Below, piece after piece: positions 1 to 5,069 of a stretch of 6,659 bases of DNA (positions within the stretch are counted from its first letter, which is position 1; every line of letters starts with the position of its first letter). The translations under genes and the position numbers were made by a program. The notes beneath the pieces were generated by a model. The model saw only the letters and a list, made by a program, of their open reading frames with translations. It was not told the DNA's origin and made no database searches. This DNA comes from Eggerthellaceae bacterium (GTDB taxonomy: Bacteria; Actinomycetota; Coriobacteriia; Coriobacteriales; Eggerthellaceae): the NCBI GenBank assembly GCA_017559045.1, contig JAFYTB010000129.1:1-6659 (forward strand). Reading direction: 5' to 3'.

Positions 1-449
1 CACGTCGGAATGGTCCAAATCGAATAGGCTCGCCCCATCATCACAAGCGCGAAGAGCGCCGAGATACCTATCGTCACAAGCCATGCGCGAGCCATCGGCG
101 CTTTAAGCCATTCTCCAAAGGAGAGCATCCAGTATGAGCCTGCCAATCCGAAATAAACGACGACGGACAGGACTTCGTTTGAAAGCGGAGAGCGCCCAAT
201 ACCTGTGAATACGTAAAGGGCGTTAGCCGGCGTACCCAACTGAATAGTCGAAGCGACAAAGCCAAGCAGGGTCACCCCCAGCGGTATCATCAGGTAATTG
301 CAGAGCCGCAATCCCTCGCCCTTGCGTCCACCTCCCCAAGCAAACAAAATGGGCAAAAGGAGAAGCATGGCAACCAGGCCCGATGGGGCCAATGTGGTGA
401 AGATCGCTAGGCCCGCTTCTTGATGCCAGTTTCCAAAAAACGATCCCAT
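1..449 (-). CDS. dmsC: DmsC-family membrane anchor subunit (3' end cut off by window edge)
   Basis: I translated this gene by hand from the ATG at 449; 149 codons are visible before the window edge. DmsC is the integral membrane subunit that oxidises menaquinol and passes electrons to DmsB. The visible part has a short N-terminus with NWHQ, then hydrophobic helices at about residues 14-38, 52-70, 92-110 and 121-139. The stretch around residues 68-92 (IQLGTP through SPLSNE) matches the region of E. coli DmsC that reads HLGSP through SALSNE, as I remember that sequence. Glu92 lines up with the quinol-site Glu87. Gln70 replaces His65. The last visible residues, RAYSIWTIPT, match the RVYNTIDTVPTW region, so roughly half of a typical DmsC (about 285 residues) is seen. 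The start lies 2 bases after the stop of the second dmsB, which suggests translational coupling. A GGAG (461-464) sits 11 bases upstream. Leu15 uses CTA, a codon absent from dmsA. Confidence 0.88.
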   Translation of the reverse strand, partial: MGSFFGNWHQEAGLAIFTTLAPSGLVAMLLLLPILFAWGGGRKGEGLRLCNYLMIPLGVTLLGFVASTIQLGTPANALYVFTGIGRSPLSNEVLSVVVYFGLAGSYWMLSFGEWLKAPMARAWLVTIGISALFALVMMGRAYSIWTIPT

Positions 450-451
450 GA

Positions 452-1078
452 TTAAAACTGCTCCACTTCCAGGATATTAGCGACGAAACCCTCCCTGTCG
501 CCAGAGGGACGGGCTGCGGGCGAAGGTCTAATAGCCAAGTTAGGAGACGTGTACGATCCACTTGGCAGAGGAGCTATGCTCGCGCCGCCATTGAAGTACT
601 CGGAAATCTCAGACATCTTGCCGAAGTAAAGCGCGTGCAGAGGACACGCCTCAACGCAGATCGGCTGTCTGCCCTCCAGCAAGCGCTCCTCGCAGGCGTT
701 GCACTTAGAGCTTTTCTTGAGTTTCGAATCGATGTGCGGAGCGTGATAGGGGCAAGCGAGGGTACAGTACCCGCATCCAATGCAGCGATCCGTGCTAACC
801 GAGACGATGGACATGTCGTCTTTGTGCATAGCGCCCGTTGGGCAGACCTCCGTACACGCGGGAACGTTGCAATGGTTGCATGCGATGGAAAGGTGGTACA
901 TGAACACGTTCTGGGTATACGAGCCGTCTTCGTTTGCGGCCCAACTACCGCCCTCGTAGTCATACACCTTCCGGTAAGCGTTATCGATTCCTAAATCGTG
1001 ATAGTCCTTGCAGGCGAGGACACAGGTCTTGCACCCGGTACATCGACTGCTATCGACATAGAATCCCCTGCTCACCAT
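452..1078 (-). CDS. dmsB: Second DmsB-type four-cluster ferredoxin subunit (paralogue 2)
   Basis: This 208-residue iron-sulfur subunit belongs to the DmsB/NrfC family, which relays electrons between a quinol-oxidising membrane subunit and a molybdopterin catalytic subunit. All sixteen cluster cysteines are present: 13, 16, 19, 23; 67, 70, 75, 79; 99, 102, 105, 109; and 126, 129, 141, 145. That predicts four [4Fe-4S] clusters. It has no signal peptide, so export would depend on a Tat-carrying partner, as for E. coli DmsB. The C-terminal segment (IAPLPSGSYTSPNL, then GDREGFVAN) resembles the E. coli DmsB tail more than the other copy here does. I chose the ATG at 1078 over a GTG at 1087 because AGGTG lies 6 bases before the ATG, and because MVSRGFY aligns with MAQYGFY of the first copy. 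It is 16 bases after the chaperone stop and 2 bases before dmsC. By hand count, about 66 of the first 88 residues match the first copy; the rest is more divergent. Confidence 0.92.
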   Translation of the reverse strand: MVSRGFYVDSSRCTGCKTCVLACKDYHDLGIDNAYRKVYDYEGGSWAANEDGSYTQNVFMYHLSIACNHCNVPACTEVCPTGAMHKDDMSIVSVSTDRCIGCGYCTLACPYHAPHIDSKLKKSSKCNACEERLLEGRQPICVEACPLHALYFGKMSEISEYFNGGASIAPLPSGSYTSPNLAIRPSPAARPSGDREGFVANILEVEQF

Positions 1079-1083
1079 GGCTA

Positions 1084-1089
1084 TCACCT
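1084..1089 (-). promoter_or_regulatory. Ribosome binding site that fixes the second dmsB start
   Basis: AGGTGA on the minus strand ends 5 bases before the ATG at 1078. If translation began at the upstream in-frame GTG (1087-1085), that codon would lie inside this motif and would have no Shine-Dalgarno sequence of its own. The site therefore supports the ATG. Confidence 0.6.
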
Positions 1090-1094
1090 ACAAA

Positions 1095-1721
1095 TTAACG
1101 ATAGAATCGCTTAACGGGAACCACAAGTTTCAAATCTTCCTTGATGGCGGAAAGCGTAATGTCGGCAAGAAGCGCGATTCCCTCATAGAAAGGATGGCGT
1201 GCATCCTTCATGAACAGTTTGAAGAAATGATGGCTCCACGTAAGCAGATGCTCCGAAAGCATTTCTGGAAGCAAGTCGGACTTGTTCTCCGCCAGCCACG
1301 ACATCAGCATAAGCATACGACCGATCTGATCCTCGGGCTCGCGCTCAGAGTAGGTTATGGCGATTCCGTTGCGCTTCATCCACCAACGCAATTCAAGCGT
1401 GCTCTCGCCAAATACAACGCAATCGCGGTCGAGGTAGACCGAACCCCAAACTGGTGCGGCAAAGGCCGCTGGACCCTCAAAAAGACGGGAATACTCCCTT
1501 ACTAGCGGACGGTCAACTCCTTGAGAAAGCCCTTCACTTACAAGAGCGTATGCGCGAGAGAGATCGGATTCGCCTCCAAAAGGCCAGACCTCAAACGAAG
1601 GCAGCGACCTCAATTCTTCTATAATCGGTGCGCACTGCTCTGAATCGGGCCGAAACAGCAGCAATGGACCGAGAACTCGCCCGGCAAGTGCGATATTGGC
1701 ATGATATTCGTTGCGCTCCAC
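1095..1721 (-). CDS. TorD/DmsD-family molybdoenzyme maturation chaperone
   Basis: This 208-residue protein is predicted to be cytoplasmic and largely helical. It belongs to the TorD/DmsD/NarJ family of redox enzyme maturation proteins. Members bind the twin-arginine leader and apoenzyme of a molybdopterin subunit, here presumably DmsA, and hold back Tat export until the cofactor is inserted. Family features visible are REYSRLFEGP (75-84), APVWGSVYLD (89-98), EPEDQIGRMLMLMSWLAE (128-145), and the C-terminal LLTWSHHFFKLF followed by HPFYEGIALLADIT (159-189). In many relatives the central motif carries Asp-His; here it is Asp131-Gln132. The length is normal. The start is a GTG with AAAGGA 5 bases upstream. 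It lies 102 bases after the first dmsB, beyond a strong stem-loop, and 16 bases before the second dmsB. It contains a CTA leucine codon (1503-1505), a codon not used in dmsA. I cannot tell TorD from DmsD by sequence alone, so no symbol is given. Confidence 0.85.
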   Translation of the reverse strand: MERNEYHANIALAGRVLGPLLLFRPDSEQCAPIIEELRSLPSFEVWPFGGESDLSRAYALVSEGLSQGVDRPLVREYSRLFEGPAAFAAPVWGSVYLDRDCVVFGESTLELRWWMKRNGIAITYSEREPEDQIGRMLMLMSWLAENKSDLLPEMLSEHLLTWSHHFFKLFMKDARHPFYEGIALLADITLSAIKEDLKLVVPVKRFYR

Positions 1722-1726
1722 AGCCG

Positions 1727-1732
1727 TCCTTT
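1727..1732 (-). promoter_or_regulatory. Ribosome binding site supporting the chaperone GTG start
   Basis: AAAGGA on the minus strand lies 5 bases before the GTG at 1721-1719. This supports the non-ATG start and shows that the chaperone has its own translation initiation signal downstream of the stem-loop. Confidence 0.6.
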
Positions 1733-1763
1733 CCGTGATTCCTACCCCAGTTCTCTAATTCAA

Positions 1764-1790
1764 GGGGAGCGACCATCATGGCCGCTCCCC
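1764..1790 (-). promoter_or_regulatory. Intercistronic stem-loop between dmsB and the chaperone gene
   Basis: An 11-pair stem has arms GGGGAGCGGCC and GGTCGCTCCCC and a 5-base loop, as read on the minus strand. The one non-Watson-Crick pair is G-U in minus-strand RNA but A-C in plus-strand RNA, so the structure is better formed in the dms transcript. Outside it, TCAA and TTGA could extend the stem after a bulge. The sequence after it, TTGAATTAG, is not a U-run, so it is not a canonical intrinsic terminator. A processing site, a 3' stability element protecting dmsA-dmsB, or a partial attenuator are the likely roles. It lies 33 bases after the dmsB stop. Confidence 0.7.
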
Positions 1791-1823
1791 CGATTTGACA
1801 TCTATTGTACGACAGGTGCGTTG

Positions 1824-2450
1824 CTAGACGATCTCGGGCTCATTTCCAACGAAGCCATCGACATCGCCTGCATCCTTGGCGGCAGGAGCCTTCCTGATGA
1901 GAACGCACGGACCCGTCGGAGAATCTGCGGGCATCGGAGCGATAGCGCCAACGGCCTCTGGATGGGCGGCAGCCAGCTCTTCAACCAAGCCAAACTCGAG
2001 TGCAAAAAGCGGACAGGACTCGACGCAGATAGGAGCCTTGCCCTCAGCTACGCGATCCTTGCACATATCGCACTTGGTCATGTAGCCCGCTTCGGAATCG
2101 AGGACGGGAGCGCCGTAGGGGCAGACGCTGTCGCAAGTACCGCAAGCGATGCAGACCTCATGATCTGTCCAGACGATACCGGTCTCCTCATCCTTCTGCA
2201 TTGCACCAGCCGGGCAGTTCGTCACGCAGGCGGGATCGGTGCAGTGGTTGCAAGCCATGGACAGGTGATACATGAAGACGTTCTGGGTGAACGAGCCGTC
2301 TGCGCCGGCAGTCCAAGAGCCGCCCTCGTAGTCATAGACCTGACGATAGGCCCTATCGACACCTAGATCATGGCGGTCTTTGCAAGCCAAGACGCAGGTT
2401 TTGCAGCCCGTGCAACGGGCGGAATCAAAGTAGAAACCATACTGAGCCAT
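1824..2450 (-). CDS. dmsB: DmsB electron-transfer subunit (paralogue 1, next to dmsA)
   Basis: This 208-residue protein carries four [4Fe-4S] clusters and is expected to relay electrons from the quinol-oxidising anchor to the molybdenum centre in DmsA. Cluster cysteines are at 13, 16, 19, 23; 67, 70, 75, 79; 100, 103, 106, 110; and 127, 130, 142, 146, with one extra cysteine at 182. The segments RCTGCKTC, QNVFMYHLSMACNHC, GYMTKCDMCKDRVAEGKAPI and CVESCPL closely follow E. coli DmsB as I remember it. It has no signal peptide, which suggests Tat export by hitchhiking on DmsA. The ATG at 2450 is preceded by a strong GGGAGGTG with 6-base spacing. It starts 15 bases after the dmsA stop. This position makes it the likely main partner of DmsA. 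The C-terminal 40 residues (from about 168) differ from the second copy and from E. coli. Confidence 0.95.
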   Translation of the reverse strand: MAQYGFYFDSARCTGCKTCVLACKDRHDLGVDRAYRQVYDYEGGSWTAGADGSFTQNVFMYHLSMACNHCTDPACVTNCPAGAMQKDEETGIVWTDHEVCIACGTCDSVCPYGAPVLDSEAGYMTKCDMCKDRVAEGKAPICVESCPLFALEFGLVEELAAAHPEAVGAIAPMPADSPTGPCVLIRKAPAAKDAGDVDGFVGNEPEIV

Positions 2451-2455
2451 CTAAG

Positions 2456-2463
2456 ACACCTCC
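2456..2463 (-). promoter_or_regulatory. Strong ribosome binding site of the first dmsB
   Basis: GGGAGGTG on the minus strand lies 6 bases before the ATG at 2450, inside the 15-base dmsA-dmsB gap. It is a near-ideal Shine-Dalgarno sequence and stronger than those of the chaperone, second dmsB or dmsC genes. Confidence 0.65.
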
Positions 2464-2465
2464 CA

Positions 2466-4880
2466 CTATGCCTTGGCCACTTGGACGAGATTCGTATGCT
2501 GCGGATTGCCCTTTGCCAGCGGCGAAGGCCTCTTGGTCGCCAGCGTATTGATGCAACCACCATGGTCAATCTTGTCGCCGAACGGATCAGCGTCATACCA
2601 AGCACCCTGAGGAATACCGACCACGCCGGGAATAATACGCGGAGTGACCTTCGCCTCAATGCGGATTTCGCCCTGAGCGCTCTTCACGGAGCAGATGTCG
2701 CCCGTGGCGATGCCGCGCGGCTCCGCGTCTGCCGGGTTGATCCAAATCTGCTGACGGCAGGACTCCTTCAGGATGTCCATGAAGCCGAAAGAGGAGTGGG
2801 TACGAGACTTGTAGTGGAAGCCAGCACAGACCAGCGGGAACTCATCAGTCGCATCGACGTAGCTATCGAAGCCGGGATCGAAGACCGGGATCGGGGTGAT
2901 GACCTCGTCCTCTTCAAGCTCCCAAGTGTTGGCGATTTCGGCCAATGCGGAAGAGTAGATTTCAATCTTGCCAGAAGGGGTATCCAGCGGATTGGCGGCG
3001 GGATCTTCACGGTAGGCCGCAAGGCCAACGCTCGACTCGTGCTTCCAGCGATAGACGCCCATGGCAATACCCTCTTCCCAGGTAGGAAGGCTGGGATCTG
3101 CGGCAGCAGCCTGCTCATAGAGGTACTGGTTCCACTCTTCGTAGGTCTTGCCCTCGGTGAAGGCCTCGCCAACACCGAGCTTCTCTGCAACAGCTGCGTT
3201 GAACTCGTAAGCGGACATGACCTCGAACTTGGGCTCAACAACCTTCTGACCAAACGTGATGCCAAAGTCCCACTCGCCATAACCACCAGTGGTGAGGCTC
3301 ATCATCTCGGAACGCATGGTGTCCGGGAGGAGGATGTCGGCATACTTCGCAGAAGCGCTCATCACGGTGTCAACACAGAGGATGAACTCGCACTTGGTCT
3401 CATCCTGCAGCACCTCGTGGGTGTGGTTGGTGTCGGAGTGCTGGTTGAAGAAGTTGCCTGCATAGTTCCAGACAAACTTAATTCCCACATCAAGCTTGTC
3501 CTTACCCTGGACGCCGTCACGAAGCGCGGTCATCTCCGGGCCGTGATCGATAGCCTCGATCATGTGGAAGCAAGAAATCTTGGTAGTGACGGGGTTCGGG
3601 ACCGAGGGGAAGCTTCCCACAGGGCCGCCGTTCATGGGTTCACGGCAACCAGTGTTCGTGCCGGGAAGGCCAATGTTGCCCGTCAGCAGTGCCAGCATGA
3701 CGATTGCTCGGGAAGTGTTCTCGCCGTTGCTGTGACGCTGCGGGCCCCAGCCTTGGCAGATGAACGCCGCCTTGGCGTTTGCCAGATCGTGGGCAAGCTC
3801 CGTAATCTTCTCTGCGGGGATCTGGGTAATGGGCGCAGCCCATTCGGGGGTCTTCGGCGTCATGTCATAGCCGGTACCCATGATGTAGTCCTTGTAGGAC
3901 GAATTGGCCGGAGCACCCTCGGGCATGGTGTCAGCATCATAGCCGACGCAATACTCGTCGAGGAACTCCTTATTCACCAGATCCTCGGAAATGAGGACGT
4001 AGGCGATAGCGGAGACGAGGGCGGCGTCGGTGCCGGAGCGGATGGGCAGCCACTCTTCCGGATAGCCAGAGGAGGTCTCGTTGAGGCGGTAGTCGACATT
4101 GACAATCTTGCCACCCTTGGCGTAGATCGACTCGCGGATCTCGGCCATGACATGGGTCATGTTTCCACCGCCCATGCGAGTGTCAGACGGGCTGTTGCCG
4201 AACAGGATGAGCAGATCGCTGTTCTTCGCCTCGATGAGGGCCGATGCGGTAAATCCATTGCTCGGGCCATAGGTGAAGGGCATCGCGCGGGTGATCTGCG
4301 CAGTAGAGTAGTCGCCGTAGTATCCGAGGCAACCACCCATGAGGTTGATGAGCTTCGTATGGGTGCTGATCACCGCGCCAGCGCAAACGCCGGATGCGTA
4401 CGCGCTGTAAACAGCCTCGTTGCCATAGGTGTCGATGGTGTACTTCAGCTTGTCTGCGACAGTCTGGATCGCCTCGTCCCAGGTAATACGCTCGAACTCG
4501 CCGGCACCGCGCTTACCGACGCGCTTCATGGGGTACATAACGCGGTCAGGGCTGTTCAGCCAGCGACGCATGGAGCGTCCGCGCAGGCAGGCACGAGCCT
4601 GAAGACCGCCCAGTCCGCCTTCGGAGACGTTATCGCTCTCGATGTAAGCGATCTCTCCGTCGACGACGTGGCACTGAAGCGGGCAAGCGCCGCCGCAGTT
4701 CGGTGCGCAGTGAGTCCAGATGACCTGCTCGACCGGAGCAGGAGCGTCCGCGCCACCGTCGCCTTCAGTCGGGCTGCAGCCATACAGCGACGAAAGGCTG
4801 ACCCCGCCGGCAGCAGCAGCCAAGCCAGCGAGACCGGCGCCCTTCATGAAGGAACGCCTTGAAACATTTGCCATTTCCAT
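2466..4880 (-). CDS. dmsA: DmsA, molybdopterin catalytic subunit of DMSO-type reductase, Tat-exported
   Basis: This 804-residue catalytic subunit binds bis-MGD molybdenum and reduces DMSO or a related S- or N-oxide on the outer face of the membrane. A twin-arginine leader occupies the first 35 residues (SRRSFMK at 7-13, then a hydrophobic Ala/Gly/Leu run). It ends at LYGC (32-35), a lipobox-like site, followed by a Gly/Asp/Ala/Pro linker. The N-terminal [4Fe-4S] ligands are Cys58, Cys62, Cys66 and Cys98. The likely molybdenum ligand is Ser192 in YYGDYSTAQ, matching the serine of E. coli DmsA. QGWGPQRH, WNYAGN and the C-terminal SPLAKGNPQHTNLVQV also match E. coli DmsA as I remember it. The cofactor-binding C-terminal domain begins near residue 681. 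The length is normal for DmsA. I chose the ATG at 4880 because a GAGGGAGGG lies 8 bases upstream and the Tat motif then sits at the usual place. First gene of the operon. After codon 7 it uses no TTA, CTA or TCA codon. The exact substrate is unproven. Confidence 0.95.
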   Translation of the reverse strand: MEMANVSRRSFMKGAGLAGLAAAAGGVSLSSLYGCSPTEGDGGADAPAPVEQVIWTHCAPNCGGACPLQCHVVDGEIAYIESDNVSEGGLGGLQARACLRGRSMRRWLNSPDRVMYPMKRVGKRGAGEFERITWDEAIQTVADKLKYTIDTYGNEAVYSAYASGVCAGAVISTHTKLINLMGGCLGYYGDYSTAQITRAMPFTYGPSNGFTASALIEAKNSDLLILFGNSPSDTRMGGGNMTHVMAEIRESIYAKGGKIVNVDYRLNETSSGYPEEWLPIRSGTDAALVSAIAYVLISEDLVNKEFLDEYCVGYDADTMPEGAPANSSYKDYIMGTGYDMTPKTPEWAAPITQIPAEKITELAHDLANAKAAFICQGWGPQRHSNGENTSRAIVMLALLTGNIGLPGTNTGCREPMNGGPVGSFPSVPNPVTTKISCFHMIEAIDHGPEMTALRDGVQGKDKLDVGIKFVWNYAGNFFNQHSDTNHTHEVLQDETKCEFILCVDTVMSASAKYADILLPDTMRSEMMSLTTGGYGEWDFGITFGQKVVEPKFEVMSAYEFNAAVAEKLGVGEAFTEGKTYEEWNQYLYEQAAAADPSLPTWEEGIAMGVYRWKHESSVGLAAYREDPAANPLDTPSGKIEIYSSALAEIANTWELEEDEVITPIPVFDPGFDSYVDATDEFPLVCAGFHYKSRTHSSFGFMDILKESCRQQIWINPADAEPRGIATGDICSVKSAQGEIRIEAKVTPRIIPGVVGIPQGAWYDADPFGDKIDHGGCINTLATKRPSPLAKGNPQHTNLVQVAKA

Positions 4881-4888
4881 ATTGATTT

Positions 4889-4897
4889 CCCTCCCTC
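4889..4897 (-). promoter_or_regulatory. Ribosome binding site that fixes the dmsA start
   Basis: GAGGGAGGG on the minus strand ends 8 bases before the ATG at 4880. It selects this ATG over an open in-frame extension reaching 4985, and over a second ATG two codons later (4874). Confidence 0.65.
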
Positions 4898-4910
4898 TTG
4901 GTTGGCAAAC

Positions 4911-4939
4911 ACAATACGCGGAGTATTGCACGCACACAA
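4911..4939 (-). promoter_or_regulatory. Possible sigma-70-type promoter for the dms operon
   Basis: On the minus strand, TTGTGT (4939-4934) and TATTGT (4916-4911) are separated by 17 bases. The -35 box matches consensus only in TTG and the -10 box in four of six positions, so this is weak by itself. A poor -35 would fit a promoter that needs an activator. The predicted start near 4904 would leave a leader of about 24 bases with the Shine-Dalgarno sequence inside it. Other placements are possible. Confidence 0.3.
4912..4928. repeat. 17-bp palindrome CAATAC-N5-GTATTG upstream of dmsA
   Basis: Two perfect 6-base arms flank a 5-base spacer (GCGGA). The palindrome overlaps the candidate -10 box of the dms promoter, a position where a bound protein would usually block transcription. 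No protein can be assigned to it from the sequence. Confidence 0.55.
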
Positions 4940-4944
4940 AACGG

Positions 4945-4969
4945 AGATTCACATAAAACGGGTGAATCT
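4945..4969. repeat. 25-bp palindrome AGATTCAC-N9-GTGAATCT, candidate regulator operator
   Basis: Two perfect 8-base arms flank a 9-base spacer. The centre (4957) lies about 53 bases upstream of the tentative dms transcription start and just upstream of its weak -35 box. An activator would commonly bind there. The neighbouring LuxR-type regulator is the natural candidate, but that is inference. The AT-rich spacer makes an RNA-hairpin role less likely than a DNA operator. Confidence 0.6.
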
Positions 4970-4986
4970 GCCGAGTTTTTGTCATC

Positions 4987-5005
4987 CTCCCTGATGAGCA
5001 GGGAG
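4987..5005. repeat. Short hairpin CTCCCTG-ATGAG-CAGGGAG in the divergent region
   Basis: A perfect 7-base stem with a 5-base loop lies between the 25-bp palindrome and the longer hairpin at 5009-5039. There is no U-run on either side, so it is not an intrinsic terminator. It could be an operator or part of a folded leader of the regulator transcript. Confidence 0.5.
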
Positions 5006-5008
5006 TTT

Positions 5009-5039
5009 AGAATTGATCGAGGAAGCCTCGTTCAATTCT
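5009..5039. repeat. 31-bp near-perfect hairpin before the regulator start
   Basis: The 14-base arms are AGAATTGATCGAGG and CCTCGTTCAATTCT, with a single T-T mismatch and a 3-base loop (AAG). It ends 30 bases before the regulator's GTG. No run of T follows in either direction, so a terminator is unlikely. As DNA it could be an operator with its centre at 5024. As RNA it could fold in the regulator's 5' leader and affect translation, since that start has no clear Shine-Dalgarno sequence. Confidence 0.65.
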
Positions 5040-5069
5040 CACTCGTTCTAAAAGAATGCGATCTCCCCC

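Noticed and set aside
1079..1087. GTG start three codons upstream for the second dmsB
   Set aside because: The GTG lies inside the AGGTGA that serves the ATG at 1078 and has no Shine-Dalgarno sequence of its own. The ATG also aligns with the start of the first copy.
1764..1790. Stem-loop as a full intrinsic terminator after dmsB
   Set aside because: The stem is strong but is followed by TTGAATTAG rather than a U-run, and three related dms genes continue on the same strand.
1701..2366. A 221-codon plus-strand open frame opposite dmsB and the intercistronic gap
   Set aside because: It is in the one-to-one codon register with dmsB, which is a certain gene with 16 cluster cysteines, and it has no recognisable domain or start signal. 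Shorter frames opposite or out of phase with the chaperone, second dmsB and dmsC were set aside for the same reason.
2370..4862. An 830-codon open frame on the plus strand opposite dmsA and the start of dmsB
   Set aside because: Its codons are exact reverse complements of the dmsA codons, and it is open only because dmsA avoids TTA, CTA and TCA. The implied protein shows no domain I recognise, whereas the minus-strand protein is a clear DmsA.
4881..4985. A 35-codon upstream extension of dmsA, open to 4985
   Set aside because: It would push the twin-arginine motif to about residue 43 and ignore the strong Shine-Dalgarno sequence at 4889-4897. The extension also runs through the palindromes of the control region.
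4979..5013. TTGTCA (4979-4984) and TAGAAT (5008-5013) as a promoter for the regulator
   Set aside because: Each box matches consensus in five of six positions, but the 23-base spacing is too long for a standard sigma-70 promoter. I did not find a better pair for this gene.
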